From the NCBI GenBank assembly GCA_964343705.1, contig CAYFJX010000004.1:106522-170521 (forward strand): 64,000 bases of DNA. The letters run 5' to 3'. A model generated the notes under the pieces. The model made no database searches. It was not told the origin of the DNA and saw only the letters and a program-made list of their open reading frames with translations. Shown here piece by piece: positions 15,924-23,083 of this stretch (position 1 is its first letter; every line of letters starts with the position of its first letter). The stretch comes from JAUSFM01 sp964343705. Its GTDB lineage: Archaea; Nanobdellota; Nanobdellia; Woesearchaeales; UBA12501. The position numbers were made by a program, and so were the translations under genes.

Positions 15924-16169
15924 ATGCCCCAGAAAAGAGGAACAATTTTAACACGACGCCAAGTGAAACTAAGCACAGACTGGCGAGCAAGTCCTTCTCA
16001 ACGAAAAGCACCAACCAAGTTTGTTGGTAAACTCCAACCTTTTGGTGGTGGAGATCCTATAACATATACTTCACGAATTCGCGTTAACAAAAATGATAAG
16101 GTATTATACACTGGCGCAAAGCGTGCTACTGTTGTGAAAGCTGAAAGCATGGCCACAACAAACGTGTAA
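15924..16169 (+). CDS. small basic protein, unknown
   Basis: An 81 aa soluble, basic protein with no recognised family. AAGGTGATAGC precedes the ATG, the standard ribosome site here, and AATATATAAAA upstream is the TATA box. The segment LTRRQVKLSTDWRASPSQRK is Arg-rich and the C-terminal half looks beta-rich. A nucleic-acid or ribosome-associated role would fit the composition but is a guess. Confidence 0.7.
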   Translation: MPQKRGTILTRRQVKLSTDWRASPSQRKAPTKFVGKLQPFGGGDPITYTSRIRVNKNDKVLYTGAKRATVVKAESMATTNV

Positions 16170-16200
16170 GTACAATAAAGTAATTTAATGGGTGGTGGAA

Positions 16201-16572
16201 ATGAAAACAATATATCTAGTACTTTGTCTACTTTTTGTATTCAGTATGGTGCCAGGCTGTGCACAACAAGCACCTGAGCAAGAAACCATTGTGTACAAGC
16301 ACATTCTTATAAGTCCAAAAGAGTACACTGTTGTGCACGATGAGCCAGTGGTTGCAGAAATGCAAACAATGCCTCAAGCAAAAGCTGCACCAATACCAAT
16401 GTGGCATCTTGGTGATGCAGGAGATATTTGTTTTGATACAACGCATTGCCAAGGATTTTGTTTAAGCTACAGAGGAAATGTCAGTCGAGGGTTCTGCTCT
16501 GACACGCACCATCCTCAAGGATGTTACTGGTTGTTACACCAAGGCAATGCAAGTTTGCGTGTGTGTTCCTAA
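16201..16572 (+). CDS. cysteine-rich lipoprotein
   Basis: A 123 aa exported protein. The N-terminus is a signal peptide ending in a lipobox-like SMVPGC at about residue 17-18, so it is probably lipid-anchored outside the cell. The C-terminal half has six more Cys (DICFDTTHCQGFC, GFCSD, QGCYW, RVCS), suggesting a small disulfide-bonded domain. GGTGGTGGAA lies before the chosen ATG; an upstream GTG/ATG frame start at 16192 is less likely. It leads a run of small exported proteins. Confidence 0.72.
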   Translation: MKTIYLVLCLLFVFSMVPGCAQQAPEQETIVYKHILISPKEYTVVHDEPVVAEMQTMPQAKAAPIPMWHLGDAGDICFDTTHCQGFCLSYRGNVSRGFCSDTHHPQGCYWLLHQGNASLRVCS

Positions 16573-16651
16573 ATTCCTTTTTCCTTTTTTTCAATAAACT
16601 TTTTAAACAGCACAAGCTATAGTTTATCTATTATACTAAACAGGTGATACA

Positions 16652-16906
16652 ATGGATGATCGAAAATTTGCACGATACGCGTTTCTGATTGTTGCTGCAG
16701 TAGCAATTGTTGGCATGCTCAGTGCTGGTGGAAACCAGACAGCAGTTGGGAAAGCCACTAATATACCAATGCCGGCTGCACTTGAAGCTGCAATGGACAA
16801 ATGTGTTCCGCAACACGATGATGTAAGTCTTGACAAAGCAGAAAAATATTGTGAATGCGTTTACCTTTACGGTGGCGACGAAGACTGCGCAAAACATCTT
16901 GCATAA
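16652..16906 (+). CDS. small membrane-anchored protein, paralog 1
   Basis: An 84 aa member of a local paralog family that begins M-(D/N)-D-R-x-F-x-(K/R)-Y-x-FLIVAA, an N-terminal transmembrane segment with a short basic start. The outside part has paired Cys (DKCVPQ, KYCECVYLYGGDEDC). AGGTGATACA precedes the ATG. Closest local relative is the gene at 17795 (both end in a YCEC...DC pattern). Function unknown; possibly a surface or periplasm-like peptide. Confidence 0.75.
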   Translation: MDDRKFARYAFLIVAAVAIVGMLSAGGNQTAVGKATNIPMPAALEAAMDKCVPQHDDVSLDKAEKYCECVYLYGGDEDCAKHLA

Positions 16907-16996
16907 TTCTTTTTTTTTCTTTTCTCTTTATTTCTTCAACAAACTTTATAAACAGTAATGCCTATACTATCTTTATTATTAAAAAAAGGTGATTGC

Positions 16997-17275
16997 ATGA
17001 ATGATCGAGACTTTGGAAAATATGCATTTCTTATTGTAGCTGTTGTTGCAGTTGTTGGCCTACTAAGTACAGGTGGTCAGGATATGACAGGGTTTGCAAC
17101 AAAAGTAGCTAAAGAAACACAAACTGCTGCTGAACCTGCTCCAAGGACAGCTGCGAATTACTGGTGTGAAAAAGCAAAAGCAAACTATGCTAATGTGGGT
17201 TGTGATCACTTAACTAAACCAACCCCTAAGTGTCAAGTACTTGAAAAAGATGTAGAAGAACATTGCGAGAACTAA
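16997..17275 (+). CDS. small membrane-anchored protein, paralog 2
   Basis: A 92 aa protein starting NDRDFGKYAFLIVAVVAVVG, the same N-terminal anchor as its neighbours, followed by DMTGFATK and a short Cys-containing outside part (YWCEK, VGCDH, PKCQV, EHCEN). The start follows AAAGGTGATTGC. Its stop is 2 nt before the next start, so the two are co-translated. Confidence 0.75.
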   Translation: MNDRDFGKYAFLIVAVVAVVGLLSTGGQDMTGFATKVAKETQTAAEPAPRTAANYWCEKAKANYANVGCDHLTKPTPKCQVLEKDVEEHCEN

Positions 17276-17277
17276 AA

Positions 17278-17790
17278 ATGGAAAACAGACACTTTGCACG
17301 GAATGTATTGTTGCTTATTGTAGCAGTATCACTTGTTGGAGTGCTTCAAGGAAATGACATTGCTGAAGGAGGAGAGATCACTGGCAGTGCGATTGTGTCA
17401 GGCCACACTGATATGGACGACGAAGCTGCTTACTTCCAATGGGAACAGCGATGTGCTCTTGACACTGCAAAATACGAAGAAAAATGTGCTGTTGTATATG
17501 ATAGTTCTGATAAAAGACTTCGTACTGAGAGGCCAGGATGTAATAATTTACGTAACAGAATGCGTAAGTCTTGTGCAATGAAAGAAAATTCAGAACGAAA
17601 CATGGCAGGTACCCAAACTGACAGGGAATTCTTTGCAAAGAACAACGAAGAAGAACGACGTCTTGTTGCTAAATCAACTCCCACTGGAGCAGTAATTGGG
17701 GTTGGTGCAGGGGCTGTACCATTTAGCTTCCTTATTATTGTGGCTGGCTTTGTCGGCTTATTATTATACATACGAAAAGATTCGAGGTGA
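17278..17790 (+). CDS. membrane protein with N- and C-terminal helices, paralog 3
   Basis: A 170 aa protein with the shared N-terminal anchor (ENRHFARNVLLLIVAVSLVG) followed by EITGSAIVSG. The middle is charged with four Cys. The C-terminus has PTGAVIGVGAG, then a hydrophobic helix and basic LYIRKDSR. The same tail layout occurs in the large proteins at 27919 and 29846. Start at ATG 17278, 2 nt after the preceding stop. Function unknown; the two-anchor design suggests a loop held outside the membrane or a cleaved precursor. Confidence 0.75.
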   Translation: MENRHFARNVLLLIVAVSLVGVLQGNDIAEGGEITGSAIVSGHTDMDDEAAYFQWEQRCALDTAKYEEKCAVVYDSSDKRLRTERPGCNNLRNRMRKSCAMKENSERNMAGTQTDREFFAKNNEEERRLVAKSTPTGAVIGVGAGAVPFSFLIIVAGFVGLLLYIRKDSR

Positions 17791-17794
17791 ATGC

Positions 17795-18055
17795 ATGGAT
17801 TCAAAATACTTACTTAGTGCAGTGGCCATTGTTGCTCTCTTAAGCATGAGTATGATGTTTATGGAGGCAGGCGTGTCACCAGTTGGTAAAGCAACTGGGA
17901 CACCCAGTCTGGGATTGCAACAAGATATTGCTGACTGTACAGAAAGGACTGTTGCAGAAACAGGAGACGATGAAAATGCTGCGTACCGCTACTGTGAGTG
18001 TATAACTGTATACAGTAATAAACTTGACTGTGAGCGATACCTAGGTGTGGAATAA
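17795..18055 (+). CDS. small membrane-anchored protein, paralog 4
   Basis: An 86 aa protein with an N-terminal hydrophobic helix (YLLSAVAIVALLSMSMMFM), then SPVGKATG, and a Cys pattern (ADCTE, YRYCECITVY, LDCERYL) closely matching paralog 1. GAGGTGAATGC precedes the ATG. Last gene of the co-directional run. Confidence 0.75.
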   Translation: MDSKYLLSAVAIVALLSMSMMFMEAGVSPVGKATGTPSLGLQQDIADCTERTVAETGDDENAAYRYCECITVYSNKLDCERYLGVE

Positions 18056-18088
18056 TTTTTTTTATTCTCTTTCCACTTCTTTTTTTTC

Positions 18089-18229
18089 TTAGTAGTAATC
18101 TTCAAAATCGTAGTATGTGTTGTCGTCTAATTCGTGTTCTGCAAGCTCTTCATCAAACTCGTAATCTATTAGCTTGTCAACACGTGGATGGGCAATCCAT
18201 TGTTCCCACTCTTCACGTCGCATTGGCAT
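18089..18229 (-). CDS. small acidic protein (46 aa)
   Basis: Minus-strand frame preceded by GGGGGTGTAAACT, a good ribosome site. The protein is very acidic, with a Trp-containing start (REEWEQWIAHP) and an Asp/Glu/Tyr-rich end. It converges with the paralog run. It was too short for ordinary ORF calling, but site and composition support it. Function unknown. Confidence 0.5.
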   Translation of the reverse strand: MPMRREEWEQWIAHPRVDKLIDYEFDEELAEHELDDNTYYDFEDYY

Positions 18230-18375
18230 AGTTTACACCCCCATGTAATGCCTTAATTAGGGTGAATAAAATATAATAAAGTGATGTATATATGGTATAA
18301 CCAAGGTTTCCTAAACTTTAGGTGATGGTCCTTTTTACTTCCTCAATAAATATCAATCTTTCGGAACAGACACCG

Positions 18376-18504
18376 CTATGAAGTGATGGTTGACCTTACC
18401 TCGCAGAATTCTTGCTGTAGAACGCTTAATTCGCTTTTTGTTGTTTGAAATTTTTGCGAACTTATCTTCAACTCTTTTGGCTCAATTTGGAGAGTGTTAC
18501 ACAT
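18376..18504 (-). CDS. possible small protein (42 aa)
   Basis: Short minus-strand frame in the 515-bp gap before the DGR cassette, with a helical sequence (KELKISSQKFQTTKSELSVLQQ). No clear ribosome site is visible. A second overlapping frame also stays open here, so this may be chance. The gap otherwise holds the 3' half of repeat family 2. Confidence 0.2.
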   Translation of the reverse strand: MCNTLQIEPKELKISSQKFQTTKSELSVLQQEFCEVRSTITS

Positions 18505-18562
18505 TGCTTTTGTAATGAAGCAACATTTTGTTATATGGTCTGCATACCCTCAACATTTTGGG

Positions 18563-18630
18563 AATCGGGGTGCCTCCGAACAGACTTCAAGGCAGTGCTA
18601 CCCCTCAGAAAGACTCTTGGGACACACCCC
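18563..18630 (+). repeat. structured repeat family 2, 3' half only
   Basis: Nearly identical to the 3' half of the copy at 56024-56187: it has CGGGGTGCCTCCGAACAG, then CTTCAAGGCAGTGCTACCCC, CAGAAAGACT and TTGGGACA. The matching 5' arm is missing, so this copy cannot form the full hairpin and is probably a truncated remnant. Confidence 0.75.
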
Positions 18631-18756
18631 TTTATTTTGTGAGAAATTGCGTCAACCAGATCGCGAGAGTTGTTGTTATTCTTAAGTAATTAAAAAAGAA
18701 AAACTTATAAATAATCAGCACTTTTCAATACCAAAAAGTATGATTGAGGTATACTC

Positions 18757-18906
18757 ATGTCACAAAAGCAATATATCATAACAAAAAAGATAGCCAAACA
18801 AGGCGATAAGGCAGTTATCTGTATTCCTGCTTTGCTTCAGGAAGAATTAAAACCTTCAACAGTTGTGAAAGTAACTATTGACGTAATTAAGGAGGCAGGG
18901 CAATGA
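18757..18906 (+). CDS. AbrB-like small protein at head of DGR cassette
   Basis: A 49 aa protein with a beta-hairpin pattern like a minimal AbrB domain (ITKKIAKQGDKAVICIPALL, then VVKVTIDVIKEA). TATA box CTTATAAAT lies at about 18705 and GAGGTATACTC precedes the ATG. Its stop overlaps the next start (ATGA), so it is the first gene of the operon. A role as transcription regulator of the cassette is inferred. Confidence 0.6.
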   Translation: MSQKQYIITKKIAKQGDKAVICIPALLQEELKPSTVVKVTIDVIKEAGQ

Positions 18907-19958
18907 ACGATAATACAAACGACACTTCATTAGTTCCTGTTGATCCTTGGCAAGGAATTTTGGGACAAGCTTATGATGGTAGTATGGAAAAAGTTTTAAG
19001 TGCACATTTTCGCAATGGTTTAGAAGAACTTACTGTTGACGCAAGCACATTAGAGCGACAAAAATCAAAGCTGGAAGAGTCACGCAGAAAAGATGCTGAA
19101 ATGCATAAAGTTGCTGTGCTAACTGAAAAAGCAGATTTCAAAGAAAAAAATAGATTGCTTGCACGATTAACTCGTAAAGTAGTTTTTATAGAACCTGATC
19201 ATAAACCTTCACTTGAAACGTCTGTTTATGAAAAGGCAGTTGAAGTTGGGCAAACATTGACAGAATATCTTGATAATCTTAGAAAGTTTGCTTCACAGTT
19301 TTCTGTGCTGGGAGAAAGATATCAAAAACTCTGTGAACAACAAACTGAATTGGAACTGAGAAGAGAACAGATAGAACGGCGTGCTTCAACATATGAGAAT
19401 GAAGAAAGATTAACAGCCGATTTTATTGGCAAAGTAACAGGTTATTCTAGTTTAGCAGATGCTGATCAGGATGCTTTGGCTCAATCTGTCAGAGAAGCGA
19501 CTAATGGTGTTGATATTAGTGACGAAAATGTAAGAGAAATTTTTGTTCAACAGTTGAAAAGAGGACAGTTTACTTTGCGTCAAACCCATATTACTGACCA
19601 AGCTGATCATGAAGAGATAAGTATACGGCTTGCTTCTGTTTCCAGACAGTTGGAGGGAGTAAATAAAGATGCTGGAAGGTTGTGGGATCTATATAATCCT
19701 GCAAGGACCGAAGCTGTTCATTTAAGTGTAACATATCAGGAATTAAGTTCTGCTGCGGAAACAGGAACAGCAATTTATGGTGTTGCACAAATGCTTGGGT
19801 CAGCAAGAGAATTATGTGAATCTGCCAGAGAAATGCAAGATGCCTTAGAAGCTGCAGTAGAAGGGCAGTTGGAAGTATTAAGTGCGTTTAGGGGAGTAAA
19901 TGATGGAAGAGGATCTTATCAATTATCAACTGGAGACACAAGGAGGGGTGAAGAGTAA
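18903..19958 (+). CDS. coiled-coil protein of the DGR operon
   Basis: A 351 aa soluble, strongly charged protein predicted to be mostly coiled coil (long runs with Glu, Arg, Gln and Leu between residues 40 and 330). No family recognised. AAGGAGGCAGG lies before the ATG. It sits between the AbrB-like gene and the variable target gene, with 1 nt to the next start. It may form a fibre or stalk displaying the target protein, or be a DGR accessory factor; neither is shown. Confidence 0.8.
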   Translation: MNDNTNDTSLVPVDPWQGILGQAYDGSMEKVLSAHFRNGLEELTVDASTLERQKSKLEESRRKDAEMHKVAVLTEKADFKEKNRLLARLTRKVVFIEPDHKPSLETSVYEKAVEVGQTLTEYLDNLRKFASQFSVLGERYQKLCEQQTELELRREQIERRASTYENEERLTADFIGKVTGYSSLADADQDALAQSVREATNGVDISDENVREIFVQQLKRGQFTLRQTHITDQADHEEISIRLASVSRQLEGVNKDAGRLWDLYNPARTEAVHLSVTYQELSSAAETGTAIYGVAQMLGSARELCESAREMQDALEAAVEGQLEVLSAFRGVNDGRGSYQLSTGDTRRGEE

Positions 19959-19959
19959 A

Positions 19960-20973
19960 ATGGATGAAGTAAGATTTCCTACGATTGTTAGTGTGATTAG
20001 TGAAAAGTTTGGTGCTTATACCAAGGCTTTAACTGAAGCGCAGAACTTAGCTGGCAGAGACGAGTTAGATGCTGATGAACGAAGAAGATTTGATGAGTTG
20101 ATGCAACATTTAAGAAAAGATGAAGCGACTGCTGGTTTGCTTTCCTCTGAGCAGCGTGTTGGTCTTGATGCTGTTTTTGATGCTCATGTACAATTATCAA
20201 ATGTTCCTTTTCCTGCTTGTATCAGTAAGATCACCCAAAACTATGTTGTTTTGAATAATATTAGGCCTGTTGATGCTGATGATACTGTTCTTTGGAGTCA
20301 TCCTAAGCTGTATATTCCTAAAAACATTATTAAGGATGCGAATGGCAATCACGTTAATAAAACCCCTTATGAGTGGGCTGTTTTTTTTGAACAACAAGAG
20401 CAAAATGGCTGGTTTTTACCAAGTCCTGCAGACACTTGTAACATTCTGGCTGTTTTGTTTAAAAATAGGGAGGATAAGGAAGTAAGAAGAGTGTTTATGC
20501 AGTATAAAGACCAAGGCTATGGTTCTGGCCTGCACGCTCAGAATGGCCTTGTTGATTTTGGTGTAAGGCAATTTATTCATTACCCTAATGCTGCTGATTT
20601 TGGTAAGTCGGGAAGTGTTAATGCTGGCAGGAGAAGAACTGCTTTAAGTTTTGACAAGTTTGTTTTGCGAAGTGAGAGGTTAGAGGATGCCTTGCGTGTT
20701 CCTGAAAAAGCAAGGTATGTTCGGCAGTGGAGTTGTTTAAAAGATCCTTCTGTTTTGGTTGAGATTGGAGAGGAGTATGGCAATCCTGCTAGGTTGTGGT
20801 TTCCTTGGAACAGAAAGAATAGTACAGGATATAACAAGAAAATGCTGGCCTGGGTTGGTCACATCGCCGATATCTTCACACTTTATGCCAGCGGCAATCT
20901 TTCCTTCTATTATGCTACTCGTGGGGTACTTCAGGCGCCGCAGGCGCGCAAACGAAAAAATAGTTCCACCTGA
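19960..20973 (+). CDS. DGR target protein with C-terminal variable region
   Basis: A 337 aa protein. Start at ATG 19960, 11 nt after AGGAGGGGTG; an upstream ATG at 19900 overlaps the previous gene. Residues 1-80 are helical. Residues about 90-337 look like a C-type-lectin-type domain: W/F-rich strands, LVDFGVRQF, ALSFDKFVLRSERL, then ARLWFPWNRKN. The last 45 residues contain the variable region (20847-20924, residues about 296-322; YASGNLSFYYATRGV), ending in the R-G-V/I motif that usually closes DGR variable regions. It would be a diversified ligand-binding protein. No signal peptide is visible. Confidence 0.85.
   Translation: MDEVRFPTIVSVISEKFGAYTKALTEAQNLAGRDELDADERRRFDELMQHLRKDEATAGLLSSEQRVGLDAVFDAHVQLSNVPFPACISKITQNYVVLNNIRPVDADDTVLWSHPKLYIPKNIIKDANGNHVNKTPYEWAVFFEQQEQNGWFLPSPADTCNILAVLFKNREDKEVRRVFMQYKDQGYGSGLHAQNGLVDFGVRQFIHYPNAADFGKSGSVNAGRRRTALSFDKFVLRSERLEDALRVPEKARYVRQWSCLKDPSVLVEIGEEYGNPARLWFPWNRKNSTGYNKKMLAWVGHIADIFTLYASGNLSFYYATRGVLQAPQARKRKNSST
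20847..20924 (+). other. DGR variable region (VR)
   Basis: This 78-bp segment aligns without gaps to the template repeat at 21173-21250. Over alignment positions 19-78 there are 18 differences, and 15 of them fall on adenines of the template (15 of 24 adenines changed, 3 of 36 other bases). This adenine-specific pattern is the signature of DGR mutagenic retrohoming. A GC-rich stretch (GGCGCCGCAGGCGCGC) follows and may act like an initiation-of-homing sequence. Confidence 0.85.
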
Positions 20974-20990
20974 AATAAAGGTTAGGTAAA

Positions 20991-21001
20991 TCTTTATAAA
21001 C
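20991..21001 (+). promoter_or_regulatory. candidate promoter of the DGR template RNA
   Basis: TCTTTATAAAC is a good archaeal TATA box in the gap after the target gene. Transcription would start near 21025 and run through the template repeat. No protein frame follows, so it most likely drives a noncoding template transcript. Confidence 0.45.
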
Positions 21002-21172
21002 ACCAGCAACTTCTTTATTTTTGTCCTCATTGCTCTACTTCTTTGGTGGAACGGCATGGGCTCTACACGTCTCTTTGCTAGCGCCTCTTATTCAAGAGGA
21101 CATAAAATTCAACCACAACAGCAAATGCCTGAAGTGGTGGTGCTAGAAACAGCAAGGAGGCTACTTAAGGGC

Positions 21173-21250
21173 GGCCTGGCTCGGTTGCAGCAACAATAAC
21201 TTCAACCTTAATGCCAACAACAATCTTAACAGCAATAATACTGCTCGTGG
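21173..21250 (+). ncRNA. DGR template repeat (TR)
   Basis: Adenine-rich 78-bp homolog of the variable region, located 250 bp downstream in a region without genes. Read in the frame of the variable region it gives runs of Asn (AAC/AAT codons: SNNNFNLNANNNLN, then ARGIA), the classical template pattern because AAY codons can mutate to many residues. It should be reverse transcribed to mutate the target gene. The enzyme gene is not in the window. Confidence 0.83.
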
Positions 21251-21284
21251 AATAGCCCTACCTCAGCGAGGACTTTTCTTTAAA

Positions 21285-21386
21285 CTATTTAAGAGAGTTC
21301 TCTTCCCAATCACTAAAGCTAGTTTTCAGTTCAATAACATCATTTTCGAGATTTTTCAGTCCATCCAAAAGCTCTTTATAGTCCAT
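21285..21386 (-). CDS. possible small helical protein (33 aa)
   Basis: Minus-strand frame opening MDYKELLDGLKNLEND, an amphipathic helix. A TATA-like AATTTTAAAAG lies about 25 bp upstream of the ATG. It lies between the template repeat and the uS7-end duplication. Support is promoter position and composition only. Confidence 0.35.
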   Translation of the reverse strand: MDYKELLDGLKNLENDVIELKTSFSDWEENSLK

Positions 21387-21458
21387 ACATGTCAGGTATA
21401 AATTAGAACTTTTAAAATTTTCTTCTATTTATGTTATCTAGGGTAGCTACCTGCTAGA

Positions 21459-21546
21459 ATCAGCTTGCCGCTCAAGCTCTAACTTCTTAGCGATTGCAGC
21501 AGAATTATTACTTAGGTTGAAAGCATGTGTGATCTCGTCAGCAAGG
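21459..21546. repeat. 88-bp direct repeat: duplicated 3' end of the uS7 gene, distal copy
   Basis: Identical over 88 bp to 22097-22184, which is the 3' coding end of the uS7 gene. This copy has no gene body attached. The two copies bracket the Fic-family gene and its small partner, like attachment sites left by site-specific integration into the end of a conserved gene. Confidence 0.85.
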
Positions 21547-21553
21547 TACTTGA

Positions 21554-21676
21554 CTATAGCTTACCTATTGCTTCAAGAATCTTTTCATGTCCTTTGACTA
21601 AACTCATAAATCGATCTAGTTCATGTGATACAATTTTATATGCTTCTTTATCTTTTAAATTCTCTGATTTTGCCAT
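21554..21676 (-). CDS. small helical protein overlapping the Fic gene
   Basis: A 40 aa frame starting with MAKSENLKDKEAYKIV, charged and helical. Its ATG lies inside the 3' end of the Fic gene (29-bp overlap), so it is translated from the same mRNA. It could be an antitoxin encoded after its toxin or an unrelated partner. Its end lies 7 bp from the distal direct repeat. Confidence 0.5.
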   Translation of the reverse strand: MAKSENLKDKEAYKIVSHELDRFMSLVKGHEKILEAIGKL

Positions 21677-22040
21677 GTTTTAACCACTCTTTTATTTCAC
21701 TATCCTGATAGTATCTTTCTCTGATGCCAAGCATAACGCGTGCCTGTTTTGGGTTGTTTTTTACTGCAAAACGCGCCTTGTTTTTACGTAAAAATTCTTT
21801 TGTTACAATAAATGCAGTTCTTCGATTTCCGCTAGCAAAAGGGTGTTCTCTGATGAGACCCTTGCAAAGCACTACTGCTTTATCATACATGTCTCCTCTT
21901 TCTTGTTTGCACAAATTAATTACTTTGTTTAATTTTGATTTATTTAAAACTTTAGGGGAATCTGCTTTTTTAGTTTTCAAAAAAGCGATTGCAAGTAGAT
22001 TATATTCAATAATTCGTTCTGGTGTTGGGTAATAAAGCAT
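21648..22040 (-). CDS. Fic/Doc family protein
   Basis: A 130 aa protein with the Fic motif HPFASGNRRTAF, close to HPFxxGN(K/R)R, placing it in the Doc (death-on-curing) group. These modify targets by AMP or phosphate transfer; Doc phosphorylates EF-Tu. Residues 1-60 are the usual helical N-terminal part. No classical Phd antitoxin precedes it; the small downstream overlapping gene is a candidate partner. It lies between two identical copies of the uS7 gene end, which suggests a mobile origin. Confidence 0.87.
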   Translation of the reverse strand: MLYYPTPERIIEYNLLAIAFLKTKKADSPKVLNKSKLNKVINLCKQERGDMYDKAVVLCKGLIREHPFASGNRRTAFIVTKEFLRKNKARFAVKNNPKQARVMLGIRERYYQDSEIKEWLKHGKIREFKR

Positions 22041-22084
22041 TATAAGAAATTAATAGCTAAAACTCTTTATAAATCTTCTTTTCT

Positions 22085-22684
22085 TTATCGACTACTATCA
22101 GCTTGCCGCTCAAGCTCTAACTTCTTAGCGATTGCAGCAGAATTATTACTTAGGTTGAAAGCATGTGTGATCTCGTCAGCAAGGCAGTCAACCATTGACT
22201 TTTTTCCATTGAAACTTTTGTGGAATGAACCTTGTGCCATAACACGTAGTGCAAAATCAATGCGTCGTTGTGGTGAGCACTCAACTGCCTTTGGGTATCG
22301 AGCTCCACCATATTCAATGGTGATGATCTCTTCTCGTGGTGCAGCGTTTTCAATTGCTTTTACCAGTGCTTCAACAGGGTTCTTGCCTGTTTTTTGCTCA
22401 ACTTTGATAAGTGCTTTTTTGAGAATGTCTGCAGCAGTAGCATACTTGCCGGTGATACGGCCAGAGCTTTTGAAGTGTTTTTTGCTCTTGTGACCAGGTA
22501 CCATTAGTTTGTTGATAAGTCGTTCAACAATAAATGACTTTGATTTGTGGAATCTGCTTCCTGCGTATTTTCCAGAACTCTTTGGTACAATACGTGGTTC
22601 TAAACAGATGTAATCTTTAAGCCCAAGGTCTTCTACTACGATATCTGTGGTAGGCCACTTGTTGAATGCTAATACTTCAGTCAT
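22085..22684 (-). CDS. rpsG: small ribosomal subunit protein uS7
   Basis: A 199 aa archaeal/eukaryotic-type S7 that binds the head of 16S rRNA. It contains VERLINKLMVPG, GKNPVEALVKAIENAAPREEI, YGGARYPKAVECSPQRRIDFALRVMAQG, and a C-terminal CLADEITHAFNLSNNSAAIAKK segment. It stands alone here, without uS12 or elongation factor genes. Its last 88 bp are duplicated about 640 bp downstream (21459-21546), and this copy is the intact one. Confidence 0.96.
   Translation of the reverse strand: MTEVLAFNKWPTTDIVVEDLGLKDYICLEPRIVPKSSGKYAGSRFHKSKSFIVERLINKLMVPGHKSKKHFKSSGRITGKYATAADILKKALIKVEQKTGKNPVEALVKAIENAAPREEIITIEYGGARYPKAVECSPQRRIDFALRVMAQGSFHKSFNGKKSMVDCLADEITHAFNLSNNSAAIAKKLELERQADSSR
22097..22184. 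repeat. 88-bp direct repeat: 3' end of the uS7 gene, in-gene copy
   Basis: Partner of 21459-21546 with 88 identical bases. It lies inside the intact uS7 coding region, so an insertion here would keep the gene functional. Confidence 0.85.
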
Positions 22685-22782
22685 AGCAATGCAGAAAAGC
22701 AGGGGGTTTATAAAGCTTTTTGTTAGTTGTGTTCAGAATAAGCAGTAGGCTTATAAACTCTTTATCTACTCCTGCTTGATTA

Positions 22783-23023
22783 ATGGCTGGATCAAAGAGT
22801 AAAGCTGGGGTGATACGTATGTTCCTCTATTTGGTGGTGAGCTCCAACGTGAACGAGCATTATGGGTTGTTCCATTGCATATGGGGTATAAAGACAAGAT
22901 ACATCCTGATACAGAAGAACGATTAGTATCTATTGCAGTGGATCATCCTGATGTGGCAACTGCAACCTCTGCTCGGGTCTATCTGGAGAGGTGTGATATT
23001 CCTGCCCCCCAAGCAGTAAAATG
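22783..23023 (+). pseudogene. frameshifted small protein gene
   Basis: An ATG at 22783 sits 25 bp after the TATA box TTATAAAC and starts MAGSKSKAG, but that frame soon loses sense. From the G run at about 22816 another frame is open to a stop at 23021 (GDTYVPLFGGELQRERALW, then PDTEERLVSIAVDHPD). Adding one base to the G run would join them into an 80 aa protein. It is either a decaying gene, a sequencing error in the homopolymer, or a programmed shift. Product unknown. Confidence 0.55.
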
Positions 23024-23083
23024 ACCACTATTTGGTGATTAAAAATAGGAAGGTTTAAATGTGGTGAGGTTACTTTCAGACGT

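Noticed and set aside
21120..21250. Asn-rich reading frame over the template repeat as a broken protein gene
   Set aside because: No start codon or ribosome site leads into it, and the adenine-biased match to the variable region identifies it as a DGR template.
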